The notes beneath the pieces were generated by a model. It ran no database searches, was not told the DNA's origin, and saw only the letters and a list, made by a program, of their open reading frames with translations. The position numbers and the translations under genes were made by a program. Source: Alphaproteobacteria bacterium (lineage in GTDB: Bacteria > Pseudomonadota > Alphaproteobacteria > Micavibrionales > Micavibrionaceae). From it: a stretch of DNA of 46,383 bases. Position 1 is the stretch's first letter. Each line of letters begins with the position of its first letter. Positions 19,371-27,288 of this stretch are shown here, piece by piece. The stretch spans positions 1 to 46,383 of the forward strand of contig JANQFU010000018.1 in assembly GCA_028277665.1 (NCBI GenBank), written 5' to 3'.

Positions 19371-22300
19371 TAATTCAACGCTGGAGATCCCGCTGATGCC
19401 GTTGTCATTGCCGCGTTTTGTCTTTGGGCTTCCAGAATTTCCGCCTGCCGCGCCGCATCCATGGTGCTGGCAAGGGCCGGGTTCCGTTCAAGCACGAGAA
19501 GCCGGGCAGGTCTCTCGTCCTCAGGGATGCTTTTCATAACAGCTTGAAAAGCGGGGGCATGTTCCGGGTCGATCGCGACGCATCCCGCGCTGCCGGGATG
19601 TCCCGTGTCAGCGTGAATGGCCAAAGAATCTCTGCCACTACCTGGCATAACGATCCCCCGTCCGCGGTGTATATCTGTCGGATGATCATATATTCCAGAA
19701 GGTGTCAGCATACGGATATGAACCGCATAATTTCTTCCATGTTCATCTTGTCCTGAAAACAGGCCGGATTCTCTTTTCAGAAAAAACTCACTTGTGCTTA
19801 TGGGGTAAACGGCAGCAATTCCGTCCCCGCCCGGACCCTGAATATAATCCTCGCCTCTATCCATTCCCGGCAGAGCGCTGTCCCTTGCATGAATAGAGCG
19901 CCCGTCTCCCGATGCGTTCGTATGGAAACCGCCGGAGTTTACAGGGAACATGTAGACGCTGCCGTTTGGCGCGACGGCATACATCGTCCCGTCGATCAGA
20001 CCGTTTGCGTCTTTTTCGGATGTCGGCAGAACGGCCAGCGCCCATCTGCCTGCCGCATGATCTTCCGCCATTTGGGCTCTGGCGTGCGCTGGAAGCGGGA
20101 ATTGGGCATTGTTGAAGCCGTTTTGTACATGAACCGTCGAAAGGGTCGGCATTTCGGGGATCTGCATCTGGAGATATGTCAGCGCCCCTTCGGCAGAGTC
20201 AAACGTCTGCCCCACAGCCTGACGTTCTTCTACAAACGCCCTTAAAGCTGCGCGTGTCTTCGGTCCGGCGTCGCCGTCGATGCCTGCCGTATAATGTCGG
20301 AGTTTTCGAAGCGCTGTTTGTGCTTCTATAACGTTATTTTTTGGAAGGCCGGCCAGTTCATTCACCAGCCTCTCGGCATAAACGAGGGATTCGGCCGCGT
20401 CTCCGGCATGAGCTATAAAGCCTGCTGCGGAATCGAATTCGACGCCCCGGGCTTTCAGGTCGGTTAGATAGGCTGTGATCGCGGTTCTCGAATTTTTCCC
20501 GGGAATACCGTCAATTTTGCCCGGATTGTGCCCGCCTTCCCTGGCCGCCATCTGCGCGAGTGTGAAATCATCTTTGGGCAGAGCGGCAATCTCGCTATAG
20601 AGGGTTTGGGCGTAGCTCTTATATACCGTCCTCCGCTCGTCGACCTGAAATCCGTGATCTGTTACATGTCGGACGGCGCGATCCGTAAGCGCCGCTACAT
20701 CTGTGGCCGCTATCTCCGGAGCCGTCCCCGGTTCCGCTTGTGCCTCGGCCCTGAGCGCGGCCAGTTTTTCGAGATCGATCGCAAACCCCTGACTGATTGC
20801 AAATTTGGCCGTGCCAAGTGCAAGCTGTGCCGCAATCTGGTTCTGGTGCGCCGGGTCCGTCATTTTTCTGAGATGGGCGGAATTGTTGCCGTTGCCCAGT
20901 TCGACCAGAATGCCAGGAACGTCATGAGGATTTTGATTTCTAAAGCTAAACGGCTGCAGGGTGGTAACGCACGTGCCATCATCATTTGACGTACAAGTTT
21001 CACTCTTGATCGGGGCACGATAAGGAGCTTGGCCTTCTATTGCCGTGTAAGAACGATCGACTATACGGGCAAACTGTTTGGACTCGTCAGTGTGTCCCCA
21101 CATTATTTTGCTGCCGCCAGCGACATCAGCATGCACACTCATGAACGCATGGGCAGGAGGTTCTGTGCCAGGAGATTGGTTAAGAAGACCTGTAGCAAGA
21201 CGACCGCGTATTCGCCCACCATCTTCGTTATCCACGACGATCAGACCGTTATTCGTGGTTCTGGTCATGATGACATCGATTCCGAGATCACTGAGCTTAG
21301 CTGCCACTCCCAGACTGACGGCTAGGTTAATGTCTCTTTCAGCAATCGCGCCCGAATTCGAAGAATAGACGGCGCCCGGTGTTGTTCGTCCATTTGAGAG
21401 CGGAAATCCATGGCCCGGATCAATCACAATTCTGAATGCGCCGTCCTGTGGCGCCGCCGCTGGCCTTGGAGCGGCGGTGGCTGGCGGTTCTGGCTCTGTG
21501 ACAATGGCGGCCGGCGCTTCCGGGGCAGCCGTGACTGGTCGCGGAGGGCGTTCCGGCCGGAACTCGGGTGGTGGAGGGTATGCTCCTGCCTGTAGTCCCG
21601 GAGGTGGCTCTGGCTCCGGGGCAGCCGTTGTGACTGGCCGCCCTTCGGTTCTGCCGGTGAAGGATTGGGATGCGGGAGGAAGCTCAGCAAGCATTTCGTC
21701 AAAAGAGAGCCCGGAAAGCGCTTCTGTCGGTATTGCCGGCTCTGGCGCTGGTCGTGCCGCTCGTGGATTTGGAGTTTCAGCAAATGCCATTCCTGGCGTT
21801 GTGTTCTGAAGAGCGGCGAGTTGCTCCGCATAACCGTACCTGCTTAACCGGGCTCTGGCAGATCCGGATAAGGTAGTGGCAATTTGCGGATTTGCCTGCA
21901 AATAGGACATCACGCCGGCGCTTGTTTTCGGGCCCCAGAGACCGTCAACAGGACCGGCACGGTGCTGGTGCGTGTTCAGCCAGTGCTGAAGATTTGCAAT
22001 CTGCGCGCTTGAAAGCTGCGATGCCCCGAGCGTTTGCCTCATATCGAAATTCGGATCCGGCACAAATTGCGCGCTTGATTCTGCGGCACTGCTGCCCGCC
22101 GGAACACTGGCCGGGGCGGGTTTTGCCGGACCGCCTTCAAGAACGGAAACTTGTCCGTTAGCCATTAAAAACTGGCGGTAGGGCTGAGAGACGAGACCGA
22201 TCATGTCACGATGAGTTGCGAGCCAGGACGCAATCCCGGCCGCCGTTTGCGGAGTCATTTCACCGGTTTGCGGACCGGCAGAATGTCCCGCCTGAGTCAA

Positions 22301-22408
22301 AAGCTGTTGAAGATACCGGATCTGGGCCTCGGTCGGGTTTTCCTCGGAGAGAATTTCCCGAAGGACGAGGTTTGGATCGTATCCGCCCGTTGTTGTCAAT
22401 CTTGCCAT
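19370..22408 (-). CDS. Modular peptidoglycan enzyme: amidase_3 plus YkuD-like L,D-transpeptidase domain
   Basis: 1012 residues from the ATG at 22408 (GAAGAGG upstream; a TTG at 22459 is less likely). Domains in order: two peptidoglycan-binding-like repeats (about 13-75, 119-185); a Pro/Ala-rich linker (210-320); and an N-acetylmuramoyl-L-alanine amidase_3 domain (about 325-540). The amidase has likely zinc ligands His333 (DPGHG), Glu357 (IAERDINL) and His426 (SVHAD), and catalytic Glu503 (LVELGN). Two more peptidoglycan-binding repeats follow (GKIDGIPGKNSRTA, about 615-652; AGIDGDAGPKTRAAL, about 692-730). The C-terminal domain (about 770-975) has the motif IHADTGHPGSAGCVAI, with His932 and Cys943, resembling the YkuD/Tlde1 L,D-transpeptidase active site. 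There is no signal peptide, so export route and target (own or foreign wall) are unknown. Confidence 0.85.
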   Translation of the reverse strand: MARLTTTGGYDPNLVLREILSEENPTEAQIRYLQQLLTQAGHSAGPQTGEMTPQTAAGIASWLATHRDMIGLVSQPYRQFLMANGQVSVLEGGPAKPAPASVPAGSSAAESSAQFVPDPNFDMRQTLGASQLSSAQIANLQHWLNTHQHRAGPVDGLWGPKTSAGVMSYLQANPQIATTLSGSARARLSRYGYAEQLAALQNTTPGMAFAETPNPRAARPAPEPAIPTEALSGLSFDEMLAELPPASQSFTGRTEGRPVTTAAPEPEPPPGLQAGAYPPPPEFRPERPPRPVTAAPEAPAAIVTEPEPPATAAPRPAAAPQDGAFRIVIDPGHGFPLSNGRTTPGAVYSSNSGAIAERDINLAVSLGVAAKLSDLGIDVIMTRTTNNGLIVVDNEDGGRIRGRLATGLLNQSPGTEPPAHAFMSVHADVAGGSKIMWGHTDESKQFARIVDRSYTAIEGQAPYRAPIKSETCTSNDDGTCVTTLQPFSFRNQNPHDVPGILVELGNGNNSAHLRKMTDPAHQNQIAAQLALGTAKFAISQGFAIDLEKLAALRAEAQAEPGTAPEIAATDVAALTDRAVRHVTDHGFQVDERRTVYKSYAQTLYSEIAALPKDDFTLAQMAAREGGHNPGKIDGIPGKNSRTAITAYLTDLKARGVEFDSAAGFIAHAGDAAESLVYAERLVNELAGLPKNNVIEAQTALRKLRHYTAGIDGDAGPKTRAALRAFVEERQAVGQTFDSAEGALTYLQMQIPEMPTLSTVHVQNGFNNAQFPLPAHARAQMAEDHAAGRWALAVLPTSEKDANGLIDGTMYAVAPNGSVYMFPVNSGGFHTNASGDGRSIHARDSALPGMDRGEDYIQGPGGDGIAAVYPISTSEFFLKRESGLFSGQDEHGRNYAVHIRMLTPSGIYDHPTDIHRGRGIVMPGSGRDSLAIHADTGHPGSAGCVAIDPEHAPAFQAVMKSIPEDERPARLLVLERNPALASTMDAARQAEILEAQRQNAAMTTASAGSPALN

Positions 22409-22496
22409 GCTTTTGTTTTCCCTCTTCGATCTTTTTGATCTTTGCGTCCGCCCTTCCAATATATTTCATAATCGTTATTATACCCTTAACACATGG

Positions 22497-22505
22497 TTAT
22501 CCACA
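22497..22505 (+). promoter_or_regulatory. Perfect DnaA-box sequence (TTATCCACA)
   Basis: An exact match to the bacterial DnaA box in the spacer between the divergent amidase gene and acpP. It is single, with no neighbouring boxes or AT-rich unwinding region recognised, so it is not proposed as an origin. It may be chance or a regulatory site. Confidence 0.35.
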
Positions 22506-22682
22506 AATGAATGCCGTTAATATATTGATTGGGAACAAATTTTTCGGGATTTGAATGGAAACTGTACAAAAAGTCTTGATTTAGGCGGCAAGCCTGCTAA
22601 TCTCCCGCGCGGTTGTGGCGATTTTGCGCGCGGCCTGTAACAGACAAAAACCAGTTGACGACAATTCAGGATAGGAAAAGCG

Positions 22683-22922
22683 ATGAGTGACATTGCCGAA
22701 CGTGTGAAGAAAATCGTTGTGGAACACCTTGGTGTCGACGAAGATAAAGTTTCCGAAGAAGCCAGTTTCATTGACGATCTTGGCGCCGACTCTCTCGACA
22801 CGGTCGAGCTGGTCATGGCGTTCGAAGAAGAATTCAGCGTCGAAATTCCCGATGACGCCGCCGAAAAAATTCAAACGGTCGGCGACGCCGTGAGCTTCAT
22901 CAAGGAAAACGCTGCCGAATAA
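22683..22922 (+). CDS. acpP: Acyl carrier protein
   Basis: 79 residues, the usual size, acidic and helical. Ser37 in [18 protein letters not shown] is the 4'-phosphopantetheine site. It shuttles acyl intermediates among the Fab enzymes and donates the acyl chain to LpxA upstream of LpxC. It has a GGATAGG ribosome site. fabF follows after 37 bp, a near-universal pairing. fabG, which normally precedes it, is 14.6 kb upstream. Confidence 0.98.
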   Translation: MSDIAERVKKIVVEHLGVDEDKVSEEASFIDDLGADSLDTVELVMAFEEEFSVEIPDDAAEKIQTVGDAVSFIKENAAE

Positions 22923-22959
22923 GCAAGCGTTGTCTTGCTGAACGGCAGACGGAAGTCTG

Positions 22960-24228
22960 ATGCGCAGAGTCGTCATCACAGGTATGGGAATGGTGACACC
23001 CCTCGGTGTCGGCGTGTCCCGAAACTGGCAGAAAATCATCGAAGGCAAAAGCGGTATTCGGGCGATCGAACGGATCGACGTCTCCGATATGCCTTCGCAG
23101 ATTGCCGGGATGGTGCCGTACACGGAGTCCGGGGACCCGGCAGACGGATTTAACGCTAGCCTGTATATCGATCCCAAAGAGCAGAAGAAAACGGATATCT
23201 TTATCCCCTACGCGCTGTGTGCCGCGTCGGAAGCCGTCGCGCAATCCGGCTGGATGCCTGAAGGGGAGGAAGACCGGGACAGGACGGGCGTTCTGATCGG
23301 CTCGGGGATCGGCGGCCTGAACACGACTTATGAGGCCTCTCTGACGCTAAAGGAACGCGGACCGCGCCGCCTTTCGCCGTTTACCGTTCCGGCCATGCTG
23401 ATCAATCTGGCGGCCGGGCATATCTCCATCCGTTACGGCTTCCGCGGCCCGAATCATGCCGTTGTGACGGCGTGCGCCTCGGGAACCCATGCGATCGGTG
23501 ACGCGGCGCGGCTGATTATGCTCGGCGATGCCGATGTCATGGTCGCAGGCGGCGCGGAAGCTGCGGTCAATCGTCTCGGTGTCTCAACCTTTTCGGCGGC
23601 GCGGGCGCTCTCGACGGGTTATAACGACACGCCGGAGATAGCTTCCCGGCCGTTTGACGAAGGGCGTGACGGGTTTGTCATCGCCGAAGGCGCAGGCGTT
23701 ATGGTTCTGGAAGAGTACGAGCACGCCAAGGCGCGCGGCGCGGAGATTTTCGCCGAGATTGCCGGTTACGGCCTGTCGGGTGACGCGCATCATATTACGG
23801 CCCCTGCACCGGACGGCAGCGGCGGATACCGCGCCATGAAAGCCGCGCTGCGCAGTGCCGGGCTGTCTACGGCGGAGATCGATTATATCAATGCGCACGG
23901 GACCTCGACCCCGGTCGGGGACGGCGTCGAAATTCAGGCCGTCCGGCGCCTGTTCGAAGCGGATCTTGGCCGGATCAGCATGTCCTCGACGAAATCCGCA
24001 ATCGGGCATCTTCTGGGCGCGGCCGGAGCTGTCGAGGCGGTTTATTGCGTTCAGGCCCTCCGGTCCGGAATTTTGCCGCCGACGCTTAATCTCGAAAACC
24101 CATCGGAAATCTGTGCCGGGATGGATCTTGTGCCGAAAACCGCCAAAGAGAAAAAGATGAAAACCGTCCTTTCGAATTCCTTCGGGTTCGGCGGAACGAA
24201 TGCGTCCCTGATTATGCGCGCGATGTAG
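22960..24228 (+). CDS. fabF: 3-oxoacyl-ACP synthase II
   Basis: Condensing enzyme that elongates acyl-ACP with malonyl-ACP. 422 residues. Active-site Cys172 lies in VVTACASGTHAIG. The two His residues are in NAHGTSTPVGD and KSAIGHLLGAAG. The C-terminal SNSFGFGGTNASLI motif is present. It lies directly between acpP and mltG (12 bp gap), consistent with a single operon. Confidence 0.97.
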   Translation: MRRVVITGMGMVTPLGVGVSRNWQKIIEGKSGIRAIERIDVSDMPSQIAGMVPYTESGDPADGFNASLYIDPKEQKKTDIFIPYALCAASEAVAQSGWMPEGEEDRDRTGVLIGSGIGGLNTTYEASLTLKERGPRRLSPFTVPAMLINLAAGHISIRYGFRGPNHAVVTACASGTHAIGDAARLIMLGDADVMVAGGAEAAVNRLGVSTFSAARALSTGYNDTPEIASRPFDEGRDGFVIAEGAGVMVLEEYEHAKARGAEIFAEIAGYGLSGDAHHITAPAPDGSGGYRAMKAALRSAGLSTAEIDYINAHGTSTPVGDGVEIQAVRRLFEADLGRISMSSTKSAIGHLLGAAGAVEAVYCVQALRSGILPPTLNLENPSEICAGMDLVPKTAKEKKMKTVLSNSFGFGGTNASLIMRAM

Positions 24229-24240
24229 GGGCGTAGGATC

Positions 24241-25287
24241 ATGTTGCGGATCCTGCCCGGCATAGCGGCCCTTCTTCTGACACTGATGATTTTTGCGGCC
24301 GGGTTTGCCGGCTGGACGGCCTATGCCTTGTGGACCGGATCCGGGCCTGAGTCCGGACCTGCGGCGGATGAGGTGCGGGTGGAGATCCCAAAAGGCGCGA
24401 CGCTGGCCGGGGTCGCGGACGATCTGAAATCCAAAGGCGTTATTGCAAACCGGGATCTATTTTACTGGGGCGGTCGGCTTCAGGGCTTTGATACGCAGAT
24501 CAAGGCCGGGCAATACGAAATTCCGGTCGGGGCAAACATGCCGGAGATCTATGCGCGCCTGATCGCCGGAGACGTCGTGCAGGAATTCATAACGGTTCGG
24601 GAGGGTCTGACAAGCTGGGAAATCGTGCAAAACCTGAATGCCGATCCGCGCCTTGAGGGTGCGGCGCTTACGGACATTCCGCCGGAGGGCCGTTTATTGC
24701 CGGAGACTTACAGCTTCACATCCGGCGATACGCGGGAGGATCTCGTCGGGCGCATGCGCGCCGCGATGGACCGGACGCTGGAAGATCTCTGGGCGGGCCG
24801 GGCGCAGGGCCTTCCCGTCGGCACGCCGGAAGAGGCGCTCATTCTGGCGTCCCTGATCGAGAAAGAAACCGGCACGCCGGAAGAGCGCCGCGCGGTTGCG
24901 GGTGTGTTTGTGAACCGGCTGCGCAAGGGCATGGCGCTTCAGACCGATCCGACCGTTATTTATGCCTTGACGAGCGGGCGCCCCGAATCGGAGGGGCAAG
25001 GGCCGCTCGGCCGCCGCCTGCTCCGCAAGGATCTGGAGATCGACAGCCCTTATAATACCTACAAATACCCCGGATTGCCGCCGGGGCCAATCGCCAATCC
25101 GGGGCGCGCGTCGATCGCGGCCGCGCTCAATCCCGAACAACATGATTTTCTCTATTTTGTTGCGGACGGAACCGGCGGGCATGTGTTTTCAAAGACGCTT
25201 GCCGAACATAACCGCAACGCCGCCCGCTGGCGCAAGATCCGGGCAGGACAGGCGAAAAAGCCTGACGCTTCAGTTTCCTCTCCGTAA
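24241..25287 (+). CDS. mltG: Endolytic murein transglycosylase MltG
   Basis: An inner-membrane lytic transglycosylase that cuts nascent glycan strands. 348 residues. TM anchor at about 8-30, then a LysM-like segment (VEIPKGATLAGVADDLKSKGVI, 47-68) and the YceG domain. The catalytic Glu lies in LASLIEKETGTPEERR (Glu207/Glu209). VFVNRLRKGMALQTDPTVIYAL and SPYNTYKYPGLPPGPIANPG are family signatures. The stop codon TAA is completed by the first base of the mobile element at 25287. The undisturbed target would have read TAG at the same place, so the protein length is unchanged. Confidence 0.95.
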   Translation: MLRILPGIAALLLTLMIFAAGFAGWTAYALWTGSGPESGPAADEVRVEIPKGATLAGVADDLKSKGVIANRDLFYWGGRLQGFDTQIKAGQYEIPVGANMPEIYARLIAGDVVQEFITVREGLTSWEIVQNLNADPRLEGAALTDIPPEGRLLPETYSFTSGDTREDLVGRMRAAMDRTLEDLWAGRAQGLPVGTPEEALILASLIEKETGTPEERRAVAGVFVNRLRKGMALQTDPTVIYALTSGRPESEGQGPLGRRLLRKDLEIDSPYNTYKYPGLPPGPIANPGRASIAAALNPEQHDFLYFVADGTGGHVFSKTLAEHNRNAARWRKIRAGQAKKPDASVSSP

Positions 25288-25694
25288 CCTCAGCTATGGA
25301 TAAGAGGACTTTAAAATCTTATAAACCAACGTCATCCCGGCGAAAACCCATTGGTGTCCGGGAAAAGGTTAATATCCCCAAAACCCGCAATCCCGGACAA
25401 GCAAAAGCTCCGCATAAGCGGAGGTTTTGCGCAGAGCCGGGGTCTCCTGATCGAGATCCCGGATGCCAAGTCTCGCCTAAATTCCGGGATTGCGCGTTAA
25501 CTTCTTTCCGGACACCAATGGGCGAAAACCGGGATCCAGAGAAAACGTTTTTCTTATTTTACGCGGCGTCCCGCAGAAACGGAGTTCTCCTCCGAAATTC
25601 CGGACCTCCGCATTTAAACAACTCTATGACTGGATCCCGGCTTTCGCCGGGATGACGGTTGGTTTTATAACTTATTCTTATCCATAGTTCAGGT
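25287..25694. mobile_element. Non-autonomous mobile element, 408 bp, with 6 bp target duplication
   Basis: The element is bounded by ACCTCAGCTATGGATAAGAG on the left and, reading inward on the other strand, ACCTGAACTATGGATAAGAA on the right. Both arms continue into ACCAAC-(C)GTCATCCCGGCGAAA, giving related arms of about 55-60 bp. It is flanked by direct TCCGTA at 25281-25286 and 25695-25700, a clean target duplication. The interior has no coding frame. It holds a nested inverted repeat (near 25346-25375 against 25500-25529, CATTGGTGTCCGG type) and several GC hairpins. Other copies: 36516-36622 (107 bp), 45368-46383 (IS-interrupted) and a solo arm at 19348-19370. The mobilising transposase is not in the window. 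Confidence 0.85.
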
Positions 25695-26925
25695 TCCGTA
25701 GTAACTTCTTCCCAATCATCTCAATATTGCTCCGGCTGACGCCATATTGCCCCGCCAGTGTTTCCCACTGGCCGAGCGCAGTGCGGGTGCGGTCGATGAT
25801 TTCGGCAATGCGCTTTTCATCAAGCTTGGCGTCAAGGCCGAGCTTTGTCAGGGGGGACGGGCCGGGGTTGCGGCCCTCACCCATGACCATGGTGCTTTGT
25901 TCGCCGCGCGGGCCTGCCGAGAAGGTCAGGTCGTAGGCGGGCGAGAGCTTCCATTCTCCGGCCTCGTCCATCACAAAGCTGAAGTTTTTCGCGTGATCGT
26001 CGCGGTTATGGGAGAGCACATTGAACGCGGCAAGACGGAACATCTTTTCAACCTCGCGGACGTCGCGGGTCAGGTGCGCGGTCAGGTTCAGAAGATCCGC
26101 GTAATCGAGCGAGGGCGTGCGGAAATCGCTATGCAGCAGGCCGCAGGCACTGTGCACATGCAGTCGCCCGGTTTCGGTTCGGTCGAAACGCTTTGTCGCA
26201 AAATAACCTGCACCACGCCGCGCGGGAAACAGGTGCACGTCCGTCATATCCAGACCGGCTTCTATGGCCATCAGGGCGTAGACATACTCGATTGCCCCGG
26301 CATCTGGCGTATCGTGGCTGTTCGGAAACTTCACAATCCACGGTGCATAGCCATCCGGCAAGCTGTGCGTGCCGTGGGTGATGTGGTCCCGGTTTGTATT
26401 GACGCCAATCATGGCTTTCGGCCTTGCGCCTGCCGAGGACCCGTTCAGGGCCAGGAGTTCCGGCAAAACGTCCTGCGCTTCGCCGTCCAGAACGTCCCGT
26501 GCCCCTTCGGCCAGCCGGTCAAGGTCCGGAGTGGCTTCAGGCTCCGGTTCGCTATAGTCCGGCTCATAGATGAGTGCGCCCATCCCGTGACGACCGACAT
26601 GGGCAAGCCGGTCGAGCGGGCTTAAGTCTTCAGGGGAAATACCTTGAGATCGGGCAAAACGGTCGAACAGCAAACGGCCCCAGCCGTCGGGCAGGCTATC
26701 GTAAAACAGGCCGGGCAGCCCCTCGAACATGGAAGGATCGAAACTTTGCACGCCCGGCTGAAGCGGCAGGCGCAGCGGTGAAAGCTCCAGTCTCCGGCTG
26801 ATAAAGGACGCATCATATTCAAAATAGACCGTCCGGTCGCGCATGGCCATGCGGCCCACAGGGAGAATGTCGTCTCCGGCAAAGTTCAGGCCGACCCGAA
26901 TATCGCGTACAGGAGAAAAGCTCAT
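25678..26925 (-). CDS. hipA: HipA-family serine/threonine kinase toxin
   Basis: Toxin of a type II toxin-antitoxin pair. HipA kinases phosphorylate aminoacyl-tRNA synthetases (GltX in E. coli) and arrest growth. 415 residues. An N-terminal HipA_N1-like domain is followed by NGSSAGARPKAMIG (about 161-174, Ser-containing P-loop). The kinase core has Asp309 in HNRDDHAKNFSF and metal-binding Asp332 in SPAYDLTF. The stop lies inside the mobile element: its right arm supplies the last codons (Asn-Leu-Asn-Tyr-Gly-stop). Without the insertion the frame would have ended after about four different residues. The start overlaps the antitoxin stop by 4 bp. It should be active if the short tail change is tolerated. 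Confidence 0.92.
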   Translation of the reverse strand: MSFSPVRDIRVGLNFAGDDILPVGRMAMRDRTVYFEYDASFISRRLELSPLRLPLQPGVQSFDPSMFEGLPGLFYDSLPDGWGRLLFDRFARSQGISPEDLSPLDRLAHVGRHGMGALIYEPDYSEPEPEATPDLDRLAEGARDVLDGEAQDVLPELLALNGSSAGARPKAMIGVNTNRDHITHGTHSLPDGYAPWIVKFPNSHDTPDAGAIEYVYALMAIEAGLDMTDVHLFPARRGAGYFATKRFDRTETGRLHVHSACGLLHSDFRTPSLDYADLLNLTAHLTRDVREVEKMFRLAAFNVLSHNRDDHAKNFSFVMDEAGEWKLSPAYDLTFSAGPRGEQSTMVMGEGRNPGPSPLTKLGLDAKLDEKRIAEIIDRTRTALGQWETLAGQYGVSRSNIEMIGKKLLRNLNYG

Positions 26926-27227
26926 TTGCGCCAGCCTTTCTTGCGGGTTTTGGGCGCATCGTTCAGCACGTCGTCAATCGATGCAAAAGCCGGAGCCTCC
27001 GGCTCGACGGCGGCGGTCAGCTTGTCCAGACCGCCCAGAACCATCAGCAGCTTCAAAAAAGATTCCAGAGAAATCAGGCCCTTTTGCTCGAATTTGCGCA
27101 ACGTCGGCAGACTGACGCCGGAGCGAGCGGCAAGACCCTCCTGTGTCAATCCCACGGCCAGCCGCCGGGCCCGGACGTGTCCGGCCAGCTTTTTCTGTGC
27201 TTGCGCAACGTTGTTAAGTAACACCAT
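26922..27227 (-). CDS. hipB: HipB-like XRE-family antitoxin/repressor
   Basis: 101 residues with a Cro/CI-type helix-turn-helix at about 18-72 (RRLAVGLTQEGLAARSGVSLPTLRKFEQKG). The tail is short and basic (SIDDVLNDAPKTRKKGWRK). In HipBA systems the antitoxin binds the kinase and represses the operon. It lies immediately upstream of hipA with a 4 bp overlap, the usual order. A perfect 10 bp inverted repeat at 27229-27265 lies directly ahead of the gene as a likely operator. Confidence 0.92.
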   Translation of the reverse strand: MVLLNNVAQAQKKLAGHVRARRLAVGLTQEGLAARSGVSLPTLRKFEQKGLISLESFLKLLMVLGGLDKLTAAVEPEAPAFASIDDVLNDAPKTRKKGWRK

Positions 27228-27228
27228 T

Positions 27229-27265
27229 ATATCAATATACCTATATCTACCTTAGATATTGATAT
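27229..27265. promoter_or_regulatory. Probable HipB operator (inverted repeat)
   Basis: Perfect arms ATATCAATAT (27229-27238) and ATATTGATAT (27256-27265) separated by 17 bp lie immediately upstream of the antitoxin start, in a strongly AT-rich island. The geometry suits a dimeric XRE repressor covering the hipBA promoter. Confidence 0.7.
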
Positions 27266-27288
27266 TATAGTATGAGTTATGCGCGCAT

